From contig NZ_KI518170.1 of the NCBI RefSeq assembly GCF_000479045.1, positions 28,879 to 92,878 of the forward strand: a stretch of 64,000 bases of DNA, given 5' to 3'. Positions 16,049 to 28,510 of this stretch are shown here, piece after piece; the first letter of the stretch is position 1; every line of letters begins with the position of its first letter. The translations under genes were made by a program, and so were the position numbers. The stretch comes from Cetobacterium somerae ATCC BAA-474 (GTDB lineage: Bacteria; Fusobacteriota; Fusobacteriia; Fusobacteriales; Fusobacteriaceae). Below the pieces are notes generated by a model. It searched no databases. It was not told the origin of the DNA and was given only the letters and a program-made list of their open reading frames with translations.

Positions 16049-17335
16049 TTAATAATTTTTTAATAATTTCTCTAGGTAAACTGATTTCATCTGTTTACTC
16101 GCCATAATTTTATGCACAGGAGATAGTTTTAAAATTGCTCCTAGTATGGCCGCCATAGCTCTATGACTAAATAAAGCTTTATTATCAAATATCAACTCTT
16201 GAAGCATACCTTTCTCAATTGCCATTAAAACTGATCTATGAACAGAGTTTATTGGAGTTATCACTCTTGTTTCACGAGGCATTAATAATATACTACTTTT
16301 AGGACAAGCTCTTCCACATACTCCACATCCTAAACAAAGTTCCTCTTGAACTACGTATTCTCCCTCTATTTTCTTTATAGCATTAACAGGGCAAACCTTT
16401 AAACACTTACCGCAATTTATACATGTCTCATGATTTATTTTAGGTAAAAAGTTTGTTGTTTCTACGGGATGCATCATTCCAAATTTTTTAGCTGCCACTA
16501 AAGCTTCACAGCAACATCCACAACAATTACAAATAAATGTTACTCCCTCTCTTACATTTTCGCCACATTGAACTAAATTACTATCATATGCTTGCTGAAG
16601 TAAATCCATTCCCTCTATTTTATCAACTCTTCTTGCGTAACCATTATTTATCAATGAGTTTGCTACATTTCCAAAAGTCATACAAATATCCATTGGTGCA
16701 TCACAAGCTTTTCCCACATGTTGCATTTTATGTCTGCAATAACACATACTAATTCCCATATGGTCTGATGTTTCTATTATATGTGAAGCTTTTTCATAAT
16801 CTAAAACTTGAACTAAATTATCTAAAGTATTTGAAGACATGGTATTTTGTGTCTCTCTAGTTTTTTCTAGAGCATCTTCATTTACAAAAACTCTTCCTAA
16901 TTTTGTTTCCGAACTATAAAAAAGATCCTTTATAAAATCCTCTTCTACATTCATATACTGGTATAAAAGTTCTCCTAAAAGTTTTTGATCAATATCTCCT
17001 CTAGTTCTCATCATAGAAAATTCTATAAATCCAGCCATTGGTGGTGGTAGTATATAAGTTTGAACCCCTTTATGTACCGTATCTAATAAAATCGCTCTTG
17101 ATGCTAGTGTATCTAAAATATTTTTAGCATCTTTTTCTGATATCTTCCAAATTGATGCTGCCTTTTTTAATGTAAAAGGCTTTATTGGAAGTTGTGCTAC
17201 TAACTCTGCCTCTTTTTCTGAAAATAGTATCGCTAGTATATCATATAGGACTTTAGATGGTGGTGCTCCTTGAGGAAATCTGTTAAGTCTCTCCTCTAAA
17301 CTTTTATATGCTGACTTACCTACAATATGGCTCAT
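16049..17335 (-). CDS. Cysteine-rich 4Fe-4S dicluster protein
   Basis: Family known from anaerobes but without an established function. The N-terminal 100 residues look like a winged-helix domain (PFTLKKAASIWKISEKDAKNIL). The middle has unusual cysteine clusters, MCYCRH, then CDAPMDIC, then CNCCGCCC, that could hold further Fe-S centres. A two-cluster ferredoxin domain follows (about 300-365) with CINCGKCLKVCP and CLGCGVCGRACP. It is probably a cytoplasmic electron carrier or redox sensor. It lies between a DMT transporter gene (20 bases) and the pel genes (20 bases) on the same strand, so it may share their transcript, but a role in Pel is not implied by its domains. Confidence 0.75.
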   Translation of the reverse strand: MSHIVGKSAYKSLEERLNRFPQGAPPSKVLYDILAILFSEKEAELVAQLPIKPFTLKKAASIWKISEKDAKNILDTLASRAILLDTVHKGVQTYILPPPMAGFIEFSMMRTRGDIDQKLLGELLYQYMNVEEDFIKDLFYSSETKLGRVFVNEDALEKTRETQNTMSSNTLDNLVQVLDYEKASHIIETSDHMGISMCYCRHKMQHVGKACDAPMDICMTFGNVANSLINNGYARRVDKIEGMDLLQQAYDSNLVQCGENVREGVTFICNCCGCCCEALVAAKKFGMMHPVETTNFLPKINHETCINCGKCLKVCPVNAIKKIEGEYVVQEELCLGCGVCGRACPKSSILLMPRETRVITPINSVHRSVLMAIEKGMLQELIFDNKALFSHRAMAAILGAILKLSPVHKIMASKQMKSVYLEKLLKNY

Positions 17336-17355
17336 GTTTTCCTCCTAATTAACTT

Positions 17356-18219
17356 TTATCGTTTTTTGACTTCTGTTAATAGTATAGATGTAAAAATTAG
17401 TAATCCACCTATTACAACTTGAAAAGTCATCTTGTCTCCTAAAAGTAAAACAGAGAATAATGCTCCAAATATTATCTCTGTTGTTAAAATTAAAGAAACC
17501 TGACTAGGATTAATCTCTTTTTGAGCATATGTTTGAATTGAATAACAGATGAAAGTATTAAAAAGAATTATGTATACTAATGCTAAAATCTGTTTAAAAT
17601 CATATGTTCTAGTAAAGATTGTTGCTCCTTCAAATATTATATTCAGCAAGATTCCAATAATTCCTGCTGAAAACATTTGAAATCCATTAATTGTAAAGGG
17701 ATTTTTATTTTTTATTCTGCTTCCTATAACTACAATTTGAAGAGCAAAGCATATAGCACATATAAAAGTTAAGAAATCTCCAAAATTAATTGTTAAATTC
17801 TTTTCAAAAGAAAGAAACCCTATACCTATAAAGCACATTATAGATGATAGTATGTAAATTAACTTTGGTTTTTCTTTTGTGATAATCCATACAATATATG
17901 GTACAAAAATAACATTTGCTCCAGTTATAAAAGCATTTTTAGATGAAGTTGTATAAACTAATCCAACCGTTTGAAAAGCAAAGGCTGAAAATAAAATTAA
18001 GCCCGCTATTAATCCTAAGTTTCTTTCAGTTTTTTCAATTTTTATTTTTTTTATTTTCATAATACAAAACATGACTACTGCTGTTATAAAAAATCTTATT
18101 CCTAAAAATTCAAATGGTTTTATTCCACTATCTAAAATTATTTTTGTAGCTGGAAATCCACTTCCCCAAATCATGGCAACTAAAAGTAATAATAGTTTAC
18201 TTAAATTTTCTTTTTTCAT
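17356..18219 (-). CDS. DMT-family (EamA) transporter
   Basis: Inner-membrane protein of about ten helices with two EamA repeats. The start LLLLVAMIWGSGFPATKIIL is typical of the drug/metabolite transporter family, and the second half contains PSQVSLILTTEIIFGALFSVLLLGD, the usual EamA end motif. It probably exports amino acids or other small metabolites; the substrate cannot be predicted. A GGGGG ribosome site precedes the ATG. It follows the min operon terminator and precedes the ferredoxin gene by 20 bases. Confidence 0.85.
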   Translation of the reverse strand: MKKENLSKLLLLLVAMIWGSGFPATKIILDSGIKPFEFLGIRFFITAVVMFCIMKIKKIKIEKTERNLGLIAGLILFSAFAFQTVGLVYTTSSKNAFITGANVIFVPYIVWIITKEKPKLIYILSSIMCFIGIGFLSFEKNLTINFGDFLTFICAICFALQIVVIGSRIKNKNPFTINGFQMFSAGIIGILLNIIFEGATIFTRTYDFKQILALVYIILFNTFICYSIQTYAQKEINPSQVSLILTTEIIFGALFSVLLLGDKMTFQVVIGGLLIFTSILLTEVKKR

Positions 18220-18261
18220 TTTTATCCCCCTGTATTATTTAATTTTATCCCCTCATTTATT

Positions 18262-18293
18262 AAAAAAAAATAGCACCGTAGTACTATTTTTTT
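18262..18293 (-). terminator. Terminator of the min operon
   Basis: AAAAATAG pairs with CTATTTTT around a GC-containing loop, with a T-run on the minus strand. The stem includes the last codons of minE. Confidence 0.7.
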
Positions 18294-18538
18294 ATTTTTA
18301 TAGGTATATTTGCTATCAATGCTGTTTCTCTTCCCGTTTCCGCCTCTTGAGAAACTTCAATATTTAAAGAATCTCTATCTATATCCACATATTTAGATAT
18401 TACTGCAATTATTTCATCTTTTAAAGTTTCAAGCATTTTGGGAGAAAGCATAGCTCTATCATGTATCAGTACTAACTTTAAACGGTCTTTAGCTACTGAA
18501 CTAGATTTTTCTTTATTCAAAAAACTAAAAAATCCCAT
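18284..18538 (-). CDS. minE: Cell division topological specificity factor MinE
   Basis: Short protein (84 residues) with the MinE pattern: amphipathic membrane-targeting start (MGFFSFLNK), the anti-MinCD helix/strand segment AKDRLKLVLIHDRAMLSP, and the topological domain ending in ALIANIPIKIKK. MinE displaces MinD from the membrane and drives pole-to-pole oscillation, so that MinC blocks FtsZ away from midcell. It is last in minC-minD-minE, 13 bases after minD, and its end overlaps the terminator stem. Confidence 0.93.
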   Translation of the reverse strand: MGFFSFLNKEKSSSVAKDRLKLVLIHDRAMLSPKMLETLKDEIIAVISKYVDIDRDSLNIEVSQEAETGRETALIANIPIKIKK

Positions 18539-18551
18539 ATTTCGCCTCCCC

Positions 18552-19343
18552 TTATTTTTTAAATATTTCTTTTATCTTATCAAAAAATCCAACTTTAGGA
18601 TCTAAATCTAAAAACTCAACATTTTGTCCAAGTGTTCTTGAAGCTATATTTACATATGCTCTAGCTGCTAAAGATTCCCCTTTATACACTAAAGGTTCTC
18701 CTTTATTTGTTGATATAACTATATTTTCATCATCTGGAACAATTCCAATAGGTTTTATTCCTAAAATATCTGTTACATCATCCACACTTAACATATTTCC
18801 ATCTTTAACCATTTCTACTCTTAAACGATTAACTATTAATTTTGGATTTCTAATTTCATTTGCTTCTAATAATCCAATAATACGATCTGCATCTCTAACT
18901 GCAGAAATTTCTGGTGTTGTTACAACATAAGCTTCTTCTGCCGCTGCGATAGCATTTTTAAATCCTTGCTCTATTCCTGCTGGACAATCAACTAATACAA
19001 AATCATATTCAGCTTTTAGTATTTCAATTAACTCTCTCATTTGCTCTGGAGTTACCGCATTTTTATCTCTTGATTGAGCTGCTGGTAAAAGATGTAAATT
19101 ATCATTTCTTTTATCTTTTATTATAGCTTGCTTAGGCTTACAAACACCCTCTATAACGTCGATTAAATCATAAACTATTCTATTTTCTAATCCCATAACA
19201 ACATCTAAATTTCTTAAACCTATATCTGTATCAATTAATAGTGTCTTTTGATTTTGCATAGCTAGTGCAGCCCCTAAGTTAGCACTACTCGTCGTTTTAC
19301 CTACTCCACCTTTTCCTGAAGTAATTACTATAACTTTTCCCAT
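18552..19343 (-). CDS. minD: Septum site-determining ATPase MinD
   Basis: ParA/MinD-family ATPase with the deviant Walker A SGKGGVGKTTSSANLG (residues 9-24), a switch region DTDIGLRNLDVVMG and VLVDCPAGIEQG. The C-terminal amphipathic membrane-targeting helix FFDKIKEIFKK is intact. It binds the inner membrane in the ATP state and recruits MinC; MinE stimulates its hydrolysis. The 263 residues are normal. It lies between minC (18 bases) and minE (13 bases). Confidence 0.95.
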   Translation of the reverse strand: MGKVIVITSGKGGVGKTTSSANLGAALAMQNQKTLLIDTDIGLRNLDVVMGLENRIVYDLIDVIEGVCKPKQAIIKDKRNDNLHLLPAAQSRDKNAVTPEQMRELIEILKAEYDFVLVDCPAGIEQGFKNAIAAAEEAYVVTTPEISAVRDADRIIGLLEANEIRNPKLIVNRLRVEMVKDGNMLSVDDVTDILGIKPIGIVPDDENIVISTNKGEPLVYKGESLAARAYVNIASRTLGQNVEFLDLDPKVGFFDKIKEIFKK

Positions 19344-19361
19344 AATTCCTCCTATTTCCCT

Positions 19362-20051
19362 TTATATTTTTACCATATGCTCTAAAGTTGCTTTATTGAA
19401 TTTTTCAATAAAAATATTTCCATCTTTTAAATAAGCTACTTCAAAATCTAAGGTTTTTTTAACTTTATTAACATCTAATACATTTGTACTTGGATTTTTC
19501 GCTATAACTTGTCCTATTTTTATTTGAATAGGATTTAAAGAAAAAGCTCCTACAAAGGCCTCTGAACCATCATCTTCTCCTGCATAAACTGTTCCATTTA
19601 AATATCCTAATACAACAACGTTTCCTTTAGATTTAATTACTGCACCTGGATTCACATCCCCTAATACAACTACATTTCCATCAAATTCTAAATTATGTCC
19701 AGAACGTAAAGTTCCTTTATGAAACTTTGTACATCCCTCATCTGTTACATCTTTTATATTACTAAATGGAAGTTGTCCTCCTGGTAACTGCGAAAAAGTA
19801 GATTTTTCAGAAAAAATGAATGCTATCTTTATATTCGTCTCTCTATTTATTACTCCGATTAAAATATTTTCCTCTATTTCTGTTAGTTTTCTATTAGTAA
19901 ATTCAATGGCTATTTTCGCATCGCCTATGAATGCTTCAGCCTGTTTAATCTTTTCAGAAAATTTATCTTTTAAAGAGCTAAAATCGATGTTACTATCTAA
20001 TTGCACAACTAACCTGTCCTTTTTTCCCTTTAGAATTACACAGTCATTCAT
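19362..20051 (-). CDS. minC: Septum site-determining protein MinC
   Basis: FtsZ-polymerisation inhibitor. The N-terminal domain (1-100) is divergent, as usual. The C-terminal beta-helix domain has the MinC pattern: LRSGHNLEFDGNVVVLGDVNPGAVIKSKGNVVVLGYLNGTVYAG, then GAFSLNPIQIKIG, which binds MinD. The 229 residues are normal. It is the first gene of the min operon, with a promoter about 40 bases upstream. Confidence 0.93.
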   Translation of the reverse strand: MNDCVILKGKKDRLVVQLDSNIDFSSLKDKFSEKIKQAEAFIGDAKIAIEFTNRKLTEIEENILIGVINRETNIKIAFIFSEKSTFSQLPGGQLPFSNIKDVTDEGCTKFHKGTLRSGHNLEFDGNVVVLGDVNPGAVIKSKGNVVVLGYLNGTVYAGEDDGSEAFVGAFSLNPIQIKIGQVIAKNPSTNVLDVNKVKKTLDFEVAYLKDGNIFIEKFNKATLEHMVKI

Positions 20052-20090
20052 ATTTGTACGCTCCTAATTTCATTTTTTACATATTACCAA

Positions 20091-20119
20091 ATTATAGCAC
20101 TTTTATGTTCAAACTTCAA
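20091..20119 (-). promoter_or_regulatory. Sigma-70 promoter of minCDE
   Basis: On the minus strand TTGAAG (20114-20119) and TATAAT (20091-20096) have a 17-base spacer, about 40 bases before the minC start. Confidence 0.6.
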
Positions 20120-20173
20120 TCATTTTATAACTATATAGTTTTTTTTTATTGGATAATTTTTTATATTTTTTAC

Positions 20174-20213
20174 AAAAAAAAGAGTTATGAAAATTCTCCA
20201 CAACTCTTTTTCT
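20174..20213 (-). terminator. Terminator of the beta-galactosidase gene
   Basis: AAAGAGTT pairs with AACTCTTT around a partly paired centre, followed on the minus strand by a long T-run. It lies about 20 bases after the beta-galactosidase stop and before the minC promoter. Confidence 0.8.
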
Positions 20214-20232
20214 AATTAATTATTTTAGCATT

Positions 20233-24009
<3,777 letters not shown>

Positions 24010-24021
24010 GAGCATATAAAT

Positions 24022-24070
24022 AAAAATATGAAACTAATTTTACCTAGGTGAAATTAGTTTCATATTTTTT
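24022..24070. terminator. Long bidirectional terminator after the BCCT gene
   Basis: Arms of about 20 bases, ATGAAACTAATTTTACC and GGTGAAATTAGTTTCAT with one G-T mispair, flank a two-base loop, with T-runs on both strands. It lies 10 bases after the BCCT stop and upstream of the beta-galactosidase promoter. Confidence 0.85.
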
Positions 24071-24080
24071 CATTTTAAAA

Positions 24081-25721
24081 TTATTCTTCTTTGCAAATTC
24101 TTAAATCTTTTACTGTATCTGAAAGATATCCTATCTCTTCTAAAGACATCTTTTTTATTTCATTTTTCAATTTTATACGCTTTTTTATAAAAATATCTCT
24201 CTTAAGAGAGTAAAAAAGTGAAAAAATCATTATAGGAAGTAGTATCAAAAGTGGAAAAGCTATTATTATAGATGCTGTTTTTAACATATCTAACCCTCCA
24301 GCAGATATAAGAGCTATTGCCAAAAGAGATTGAAAAACTCCCCAAATTAACTTTTTATATTTTGGAGGATTTAAATCTCCATCTGAGCTCATCATTCCTA
24401 AAACATATGTTGCTGAATCTGCTGAGGTTATAAAAAATGAAGCTAATAAAACAATAGCTACTCCACTCATTAAATCTCCCAAAGGATACTCACCAAAAAC
24501 TAAAAATAACGCTGTTTCAGTATGCTCTATTGCTACTTTTGCAAACTCTCTTCCCAAAGATATTCCTAATGTTCCAAAAGCTGAAAACCATATAAATGAA
24601 ACTAGCGATGGGATTACCACAACTCCTATAATAAACTCTCTTATAGTTCTTCCTTTAGATATTCTAGCTATAAATGTTCCAACAAAAGGTGTCCAAGCAA
24701 CCCAATTAGACCAATAAAAGATTGTCCATGAAGATAACCATGTTTTATCACCAAAGCTATTTGTTCTTAAACTTATCTTCAAAAAATTATTCAAATAATT
24801 TCCTAAACTCTCTGAAAAAACATTGAAAATTCCTATTGTAGGTCCTAAAACAATTACAATAAACAATAATAAAAATGATATTAACACATTTAAATTCGAT
24901 AAAGTTTTTATTCCCTTATCCAGTGACCCCAATGCTGAGTATACAAAAATAACTGTAACAACACCTATTATTATAATTTGACTTATTATATTGTTTGGAA
25001 TATTAAAAAGATAATTTAGTCCACTATTTATTTGAAGTGCTCCAAATCCTAAAGTTGTCGCTACTCCTGTTATTGTTGCCAAAATAGCTATCACATCTAT
25101 TATCATTTTTAACTGTTTTTCATATTTTTTCCCTTTTAAAATCGGTGAAAATAGTGAGCTAATAAGTCCTTTTTCTCCTTTTCTAAATTGAAAATAAGCC
25201 ATTCCTAGGGCCAAAAAACTATAAATAGCCCATGGATGTATTCCCCAATGAAAAAATGATGTATTAAACGCAAAATCTATTGCCGATTTAGAACCACTTT
25301 CTATTCCACCTATTGGATTTACAAAATGAGTCATAGGCTCTGCTACCCCAAAGAATACTAGCCCTACTCCCATTCCAGCTGAAAAAAGCATTGAAAACCA
25401 AGAAATATTTGAATATTCTGGTTTTGAGTCATCTTTCCCTAATCTAATATCACCGTAACTACTACAACAAAGATATAAACATACTAATGCTATTAACAAT
25501 ACTATTATTAAATATAAAAATCCAAAATTTGTTATTATGGAATTTAATAATACTTTTGTTATCTTTTCAAACTGGGATTTATTTAATCCAATAACTGATA
25601 AAATTGTAAAAATGATAAAAAACGAAATGTAAAAAATGGGATTCTCTCTTAATAAAAAATTTTTGAAAGTTTTTGTTTTTTCGATATCTAACCCTATATT
25701 TTCTCCTTTGTTCACACTCAT
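24081..25721 (-). CDS. BCCT-family betaine/choline/carnitine transporter
   Basis: Inner-membrane secondary transporter of about 12 helices and 546 residues. It has the family segments SAGMGVGLVFFGVAEP and WTIFYWSNWVAWTPFVGTFIARISKGRTIREF, the latter covering the substrate-binding tryptophan region. The sodium-dependent members carry GMGVG, as here; proton-coupled members often differ, so sodium coupling is a reasonable inference. The substrate is not decided. The start at 25721 follows a GGGAGG site; a longer reading from 25763 would add 14 residues without such a site. Single-gene unit with its own promoter and terminator. Confidence 0.9.
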   Translation of the reverse strand: MSVNKGENIGLDIEKTKTFKNFLLRENPIFYISFFIIFTILSVIGLNKSQFEKITKVLLNSIITNFGFLYLIIVLLIALVCLYLCCSSYGDIRLGKDDSKPEYSNISWFSMLFSAGMGVGLVFFGVAEPMTHFVNPIGGIESGSKSAIDFAFNTSFFHWGIHPWAIYSFLALGMAYFQFRKGEKGLISSLFSPILKGKKYEKQLKMIIDVIAILATITGVATTLGFGALQINSGLNYLFNIPNNIISQIIIIGVVTVIFVYSALGSLDKGIKTLSNLNVLISFLLLFIVIVLGPTIGIFNVFSESLGNYLNNFLKISLRTNSFGDKTWLSSWTIFYWSNWVAWTPFVGTFIARISKGRTIREFIIGVVVIPSLVSFIWFSAFGTLGISLGREFAKVAIEHTETALFLVFGEYPLGDLMSGVAIVLLASFFITSADSATYVLGMMSSDGDLNPPKYKKLIWGVFQSLLAIALISAGGLDMLKTASIIIAFPLLILLPIMIFSLFYSLKRDIFIKKRIKLKNEIKKMSLEEIGYLSDTVKDLRICKEE

Positions 25722-25753
25722 GTAAAACCTCCCTTTTTTTAGATAATGTATAT

Positions 25754-25782
25754 ATTGTAACATGATTTATAGTTTCAGTCAA
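25754..25782 (-). promoter_or_regulatory. Sigma-70 promoter of the BCCT gene
   Basis: On the minus strand TTGACT (25777-25782) and TACAAT (25754-25759) have a 17-base spacer, about 33 bases upstream of the start. Confidence 0.65.
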
Positions 25783-25793
25783 ATTAGTGACAT

Positions 25794-25822
25794 TTATAAA
25801 AATAACGAAGTTATTAACTTCG
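25794..25822 (-). terminator. Terminator of the DUF1858/reductase operon
   Basis: CGAAGTTA and TAACTTCG form a near-perfect stem, followed on the minus strand by TTATTTTTA. It lies 22 bases after the stop at 25844. Confidence 0.7.
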
Positions 25823-25843
25823 CTACGTTTAAGTACTTATTTT

Positions 25844-26482
25844 TTAATTCTTTTTTAATATTTTATACTCTCCTAAAGGTTCTTCTAAATACTCAAAATT
25901 ATTGTTTAATTCCTTTACAAAGTTTTTTATCCAAATGTTTCTTAAATTATAAAAAAACCTTACATCTACACCTTCTTTACTCCAAATTTCTTCGTGTACA
26001 CAAATTCTTCTTTTCCAACTCACAAGATTTTCCTCAGAAACTGATACAACATTTACTCTATCACAAGGCATCCCATCTAAAATATAATTATTTATACTAT
26101 TATATATATCAGTAGCACTAATATAGTCTATTTCAATTTTCGCCTCTCTTGCTGCTAAAACACCTTGTTCTTGAAAAATTTTCTCTAATTTTATTTGAGC
26201 ATCTAAATCATTTTGTAAAATAATTTTTATCCATGCTGCTAATCTTGCTTCTGATGAATGTATTCTATTTTGTAACCATCCGTGTATATTTTCTAAATCA
26301 ATAATCTCTTCTAAATTTCTATTTTCAAGTTTTTTTCCATATTTACTTTCAATTTCATTTCTAATATTTTTAACGTCCATTCCCTCTTCTAAAGCTAAAG
26401 TAATAACACACTCTTCTATATTTTCAAACCATAATATTTTATTAAAAAGCCAATAGTGTATTTTTCCTAAAAATAAACTCAT
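25844..26482 (-). CDS. Conserved-looking protein of unknown function (212 aa)
   Basis: I do not recognise the family. The protein is soluble, without signal peptide or membrane helix, mostly helical by composition, rich in Trp and Glu, with single cysteines in DGMPCDRV and RRICVHEE but no Fe-S motif. A GAGAGGTG site precedes the ATG. It is the last gene of a three-gene operon after a DUF1858 protein (11 bases) and a sirohaem-reductase-like protein, which suggests a role in the same redox process. No catalytic motif stands out. Confidence 0.6.
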   Translation of the reverse strand: MSLFLGKIHYWLFNKILWFENIEECVITLALEEGMDVKNIRNEIESKYGKKLENRNLEEIIDLENIHGWLQNRIHSSEARLAAWIKIILQNDLDAQIKLEKIFQEQGVLAAREAKIEIDYISATDIYNSINNYILDGMPCDRVNVVSVSEENLVSWKRRICVHEEIWSKEGVDVRFFYNLRNIWIKNFVKELNNNFEYLEEPLGEYKILKKN

Positions 26483-26493
26483 TTTACACCTCT

Positions 26494-26679
26494 CTATTTT
26501 TTATTTAATTTTTCTAAAACTTCATTTATATTCAATCCATGAATCTCACATGCCTGTTCTAAAGTTTCCATTTGTGCTGACGGGCATCCTATACATCCCA
26601 TCCCATATCCCATTAAAATTTCTACTGCCATTGGATTTATTTCAATAATATCTGCTATTATAGTATCCTTAGTTATCAT
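26494..26679 (-). CDS. DUF1858-domain protein
   Basis: Small protein of 61 residues that is entirely a DUF1858 domain: TIIADIIEINPMAVEILMGYGMGCIGCPSAQMETLEQACEIHGLN. The CIGC pair lies at the start of a helix, as in the ScdA/RIC N-terminal domain; such proteins are thought to take part in disulfide or Fe-S redox chemistry. It overlaps the upstream reductase gene by 11 bases and precedes the 212-residue unknown protein by 11 bases, so all three are one unit. Confidence 0.85.
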   Translation of the reverse strand: MITKDTIIADIIEINPMAVEILMGYGMGCIGCPSAQMETLEQACEIHGLNINEVLEKLNKK

Positions 26680-27358
26680 TTTTTTCCTCCTTTAATTTTT
26701 TTTCTTTTATAATATCACTTCTAAACTTATCTATTGTTATTCTATCTATAAAATGACCTAACTTTTCTCCCATTTGAGCATTTTCATTATAATACTCCAA
26801 TACAGTTTTTACTAAAAGGTACGCTTCATTTTCAGAAAGATTTTTAATTAAAATATCTGCATTTCTAGGATTAAAACCTGCACTTCCACCAACTGTAATA
26901 AAAAGTTTCCCATCCATATCTACAATAACACCAATATCTTTAGAATAAGCACTTGTACATGCGTTTCTACATCCAACTACTGCTATTTTAGTTCTACATG
27001 GAAGTTCCATTCCATGAAAATCATTACTAATTTTCATACCTAAACCTATTGTAGGATATTTTGATCTTTTGCAAAAATTTGCAGGACAAATTTCTACATT
27101 TTTTACAGAATTTTGGGTTTTTACAGCTGGTTCCATTTCTAACTCGTTCCAAACACTAGCTAAGTCTTCTTCTTTCAAATTTGTTATTAAAATTCTTTGT
27201 CCCGATGTAATTTTTAAAACACCTTTATATTTTTTAGCAACTTCTGCTATTTTTATTAGTGTATTTGGTGTTACAAATCCTCCTGGAATATGGGGTGTTA
27301 TTCCATATGTTTTTTTACCATTCTTAATCTTTTGTAAATTTCCTCCAAAATTTCCCAC
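26669..27358 (-). CDS. Small nitrite/sulfite-reductase-like sirohaem/Fe-S protein
   Basis: Shows one half of a nitrite/sulfite reductase: an N-terminal ferredoxin-like half (YGITPHIPGGFVTPNTLIKIAEVAKKY, TSGQRILITNL) and an Fe-S/sirohaem region with CPANFC and GCRNAC. Known sulfite reductases carry C-x5-C and C-x3-C; here the first pair is C-x4-C and the second C-x3-C, so cluster or sirohaem binding is likely but not certain. The GTG at 27358 is chosen because AAAGGAG lies eight bases before it; the frame extends 63 bases further upstream without a ribosome site. The length of about 229 residues resembles small sirohaem reductase-like proteins of anaerobes. First gene of its operon. Confidence 0.75.
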   Translation of the reverse strand: MGNFGGNLQKIKNGKKTYGITPHIPGGFVTPNTLIKIAEVAKKYKGVLKITSGQRILITNLKEEDLASVWNELEMEPAVKTQNSVKNVEICPANFCKRSKYPTIGLGMKISNDFHGMELPCRTKIAVVGCRNACTSAYSKDIGVIVDMDGKLFITVGGSAGFNPRNADILIKNLSENEAYLLVKTVLEYYNENAQMGEKLGHFIDRITIDKFRSDIIKEKKLKEEKNDN

Positions 27359-27452
27359 AATATCCTCTCCTTTCTCTTTTGAATATATAATATATCTTTT
27401 TAGACAATTTTTCTGTAACATAAGTTACATTTTTTATTTTTTTATATAAAAA

Positions 27453-27482
27453 TAAGCTATTAAAATATAACTTTAATAGCTT
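27453..27482 (-). terminator. Terminator of the dha operon
   Basis: AAGCTATTAAA pairs with TTTAATAGCTT around an eight-base loop, followed on the minus strand by TATTTTTAT. It lies just after the dhaM stop. Confidence 0.8.
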
Positions 27483-27489
27483 GTACTCT

Positions 27490-27885
27490 CTATATCTTAC
27501 TTAAAAACTTTAACTCTTTTAATTCATCTTCTAACTCTTTTAAAGTTAATTTATCATCATTTATCGCCATTCCCATTAATACACCTTCAACTAAAGGAGC
27601 ATCCATTATTTTTATTTTTTCTTTATCATAATCCTCATCTAAAAATTCTAACGCCAACTCTGCATTTAATATTGAACTTCCTAAATCACCAAAAATAGCA
27701 ACTCCTCCTTTTATATATGCTTTTTTTATGGCTTCCGCTATAATTAAAGGATTTGATCCTAGATAATCTTCATCTGTTCCACTTCCATTTACTACAGGAA
27801 AGTTATATTTTTTCATTTCATTACAAAGTTCGATAACTTCATCAGCTAAACGTTTACTATGAGAAACAATTACGAAACCTAACAT
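27490..27885 (-). CDS. dhaM: Dihydroxyacetone kinase phosphotransferase subunit DhaM
   Basis: EIIA-mannose-type domain that takes phosphate from HPr and passes it to DhaL-bound ADP. The phospho-acceptor is His9 in FVIVSHSKRLA; further family marks are GGVAIFGDLGSSILNAELAL and MDAPLVEG. It is the single-domain form (131 residues), without the HPr and EI-like domains of Escherichia coli DhaM. It is last in dhaK-dhaL-dhaM, eight bases after dhaL. Confidence 0.92.
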   Translation of the reverse strand: MLGFVIVSHSKRLADEVIELCNEMKKYNFPVVNGSGTDEDYLGSNPLIIAEAIKKAYIKGGVAIFGDLGSSILNAELALEFLDEDYDKEKIKIMDAPLVEGVLMGMAINDDKLTLKELEDELKELKFLSKI

Positions 27886-27893
27886 TTTATCAC

Positions 27894-28502
27894 CTACTTT
27901 AAATTTTTACAGATTGTATCAATAATTAAATATGAAGACATTGCTCCTGGATCTATGTGACCAATACTCCTTGCTCCTAGGTAGCTCGCTCTTCCTTTTG
28001 TTGCTAACATATTTTCAGTTGATTCCATTCCATCTTTTGCTGTTATTTGAATTTTTTTTAATAATGCATCTAAAGAATCTTCTTTATTATTTTTTAATAC
28101 CTCAACTACTGGTACTATTGTATCTAGCATTGTTTTCTCGCCACACTGAGCCTTCCCTCTCATTTTTATCCCTTCTACCATTGCTTCAGCTGCTTTTACT
28201 ATGTTATTCCTATCTAATATATCAACTCCCTTTAAAGTTTGAGCTACTTTCATTAATCCAGTTCCATATATTGCTCCTGATGCTCCACCTACATTAGATA
28301 TTAGTATCATTGCCATTTTATTGAAACAATCTGAATAATTAAGGCTTTTTAATATTTCACTTTCATCTTTAATTTTTTGAAAACCTCTAGATAGATTTAC
28401 ACCATGATCACTATCACCAATTTCTCTATCTAATTCACTTAAATAATCTTTATTTTCATATATTCTATCTGCTATTTTATCTATTAAAGTTATTAATTCC
28501 AT
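27894..28502 (-). CDS. dhaL: Dihydroxyacetone kinase ADP-binding subunit DhaL
   Basis: Nucleotide-binding subunit of the PTS-dependent dihydroxyacetone kinase. The magnesium/ADP site is DREIGDSDHGVNLSRG (about residues 25-40), followed by GGASGAIYGT and a C-terminal GARSIGHIDPGAMS. The usual GDGDHG reads GDSDHG here, a conservative change. The 202 residues are normal. The gene lies eight bases after dhaK. Confidence 0.93.
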   Translation of the reverse strand: MELITLIDKIADRIYENKDYLSELDREIGDSDHGVNLSRGFQKIKDESEILKSLNYSDCFNKMAMILISNVGGASGAIYGTGLMKVAQTLKGVDILDRNNIVKAAEAMVEGIKMRGKAQCGEKTMLDTIVPVVEVLKNNKEDSLDALLKKIQITAKDGMESTENMLATKGRASYLGARSIGHIDPGAMSSYLIIDTICKNLK

Positions 28503-28510
28503 CTGTCCTC

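Noticed and set aside
25762..26115. Plus-strand 117-residue frame opposite the unknown gene
   Set aside because: It overlaps a promoter and a terminator, has no ribosome site and has the composition of a shadow frame.
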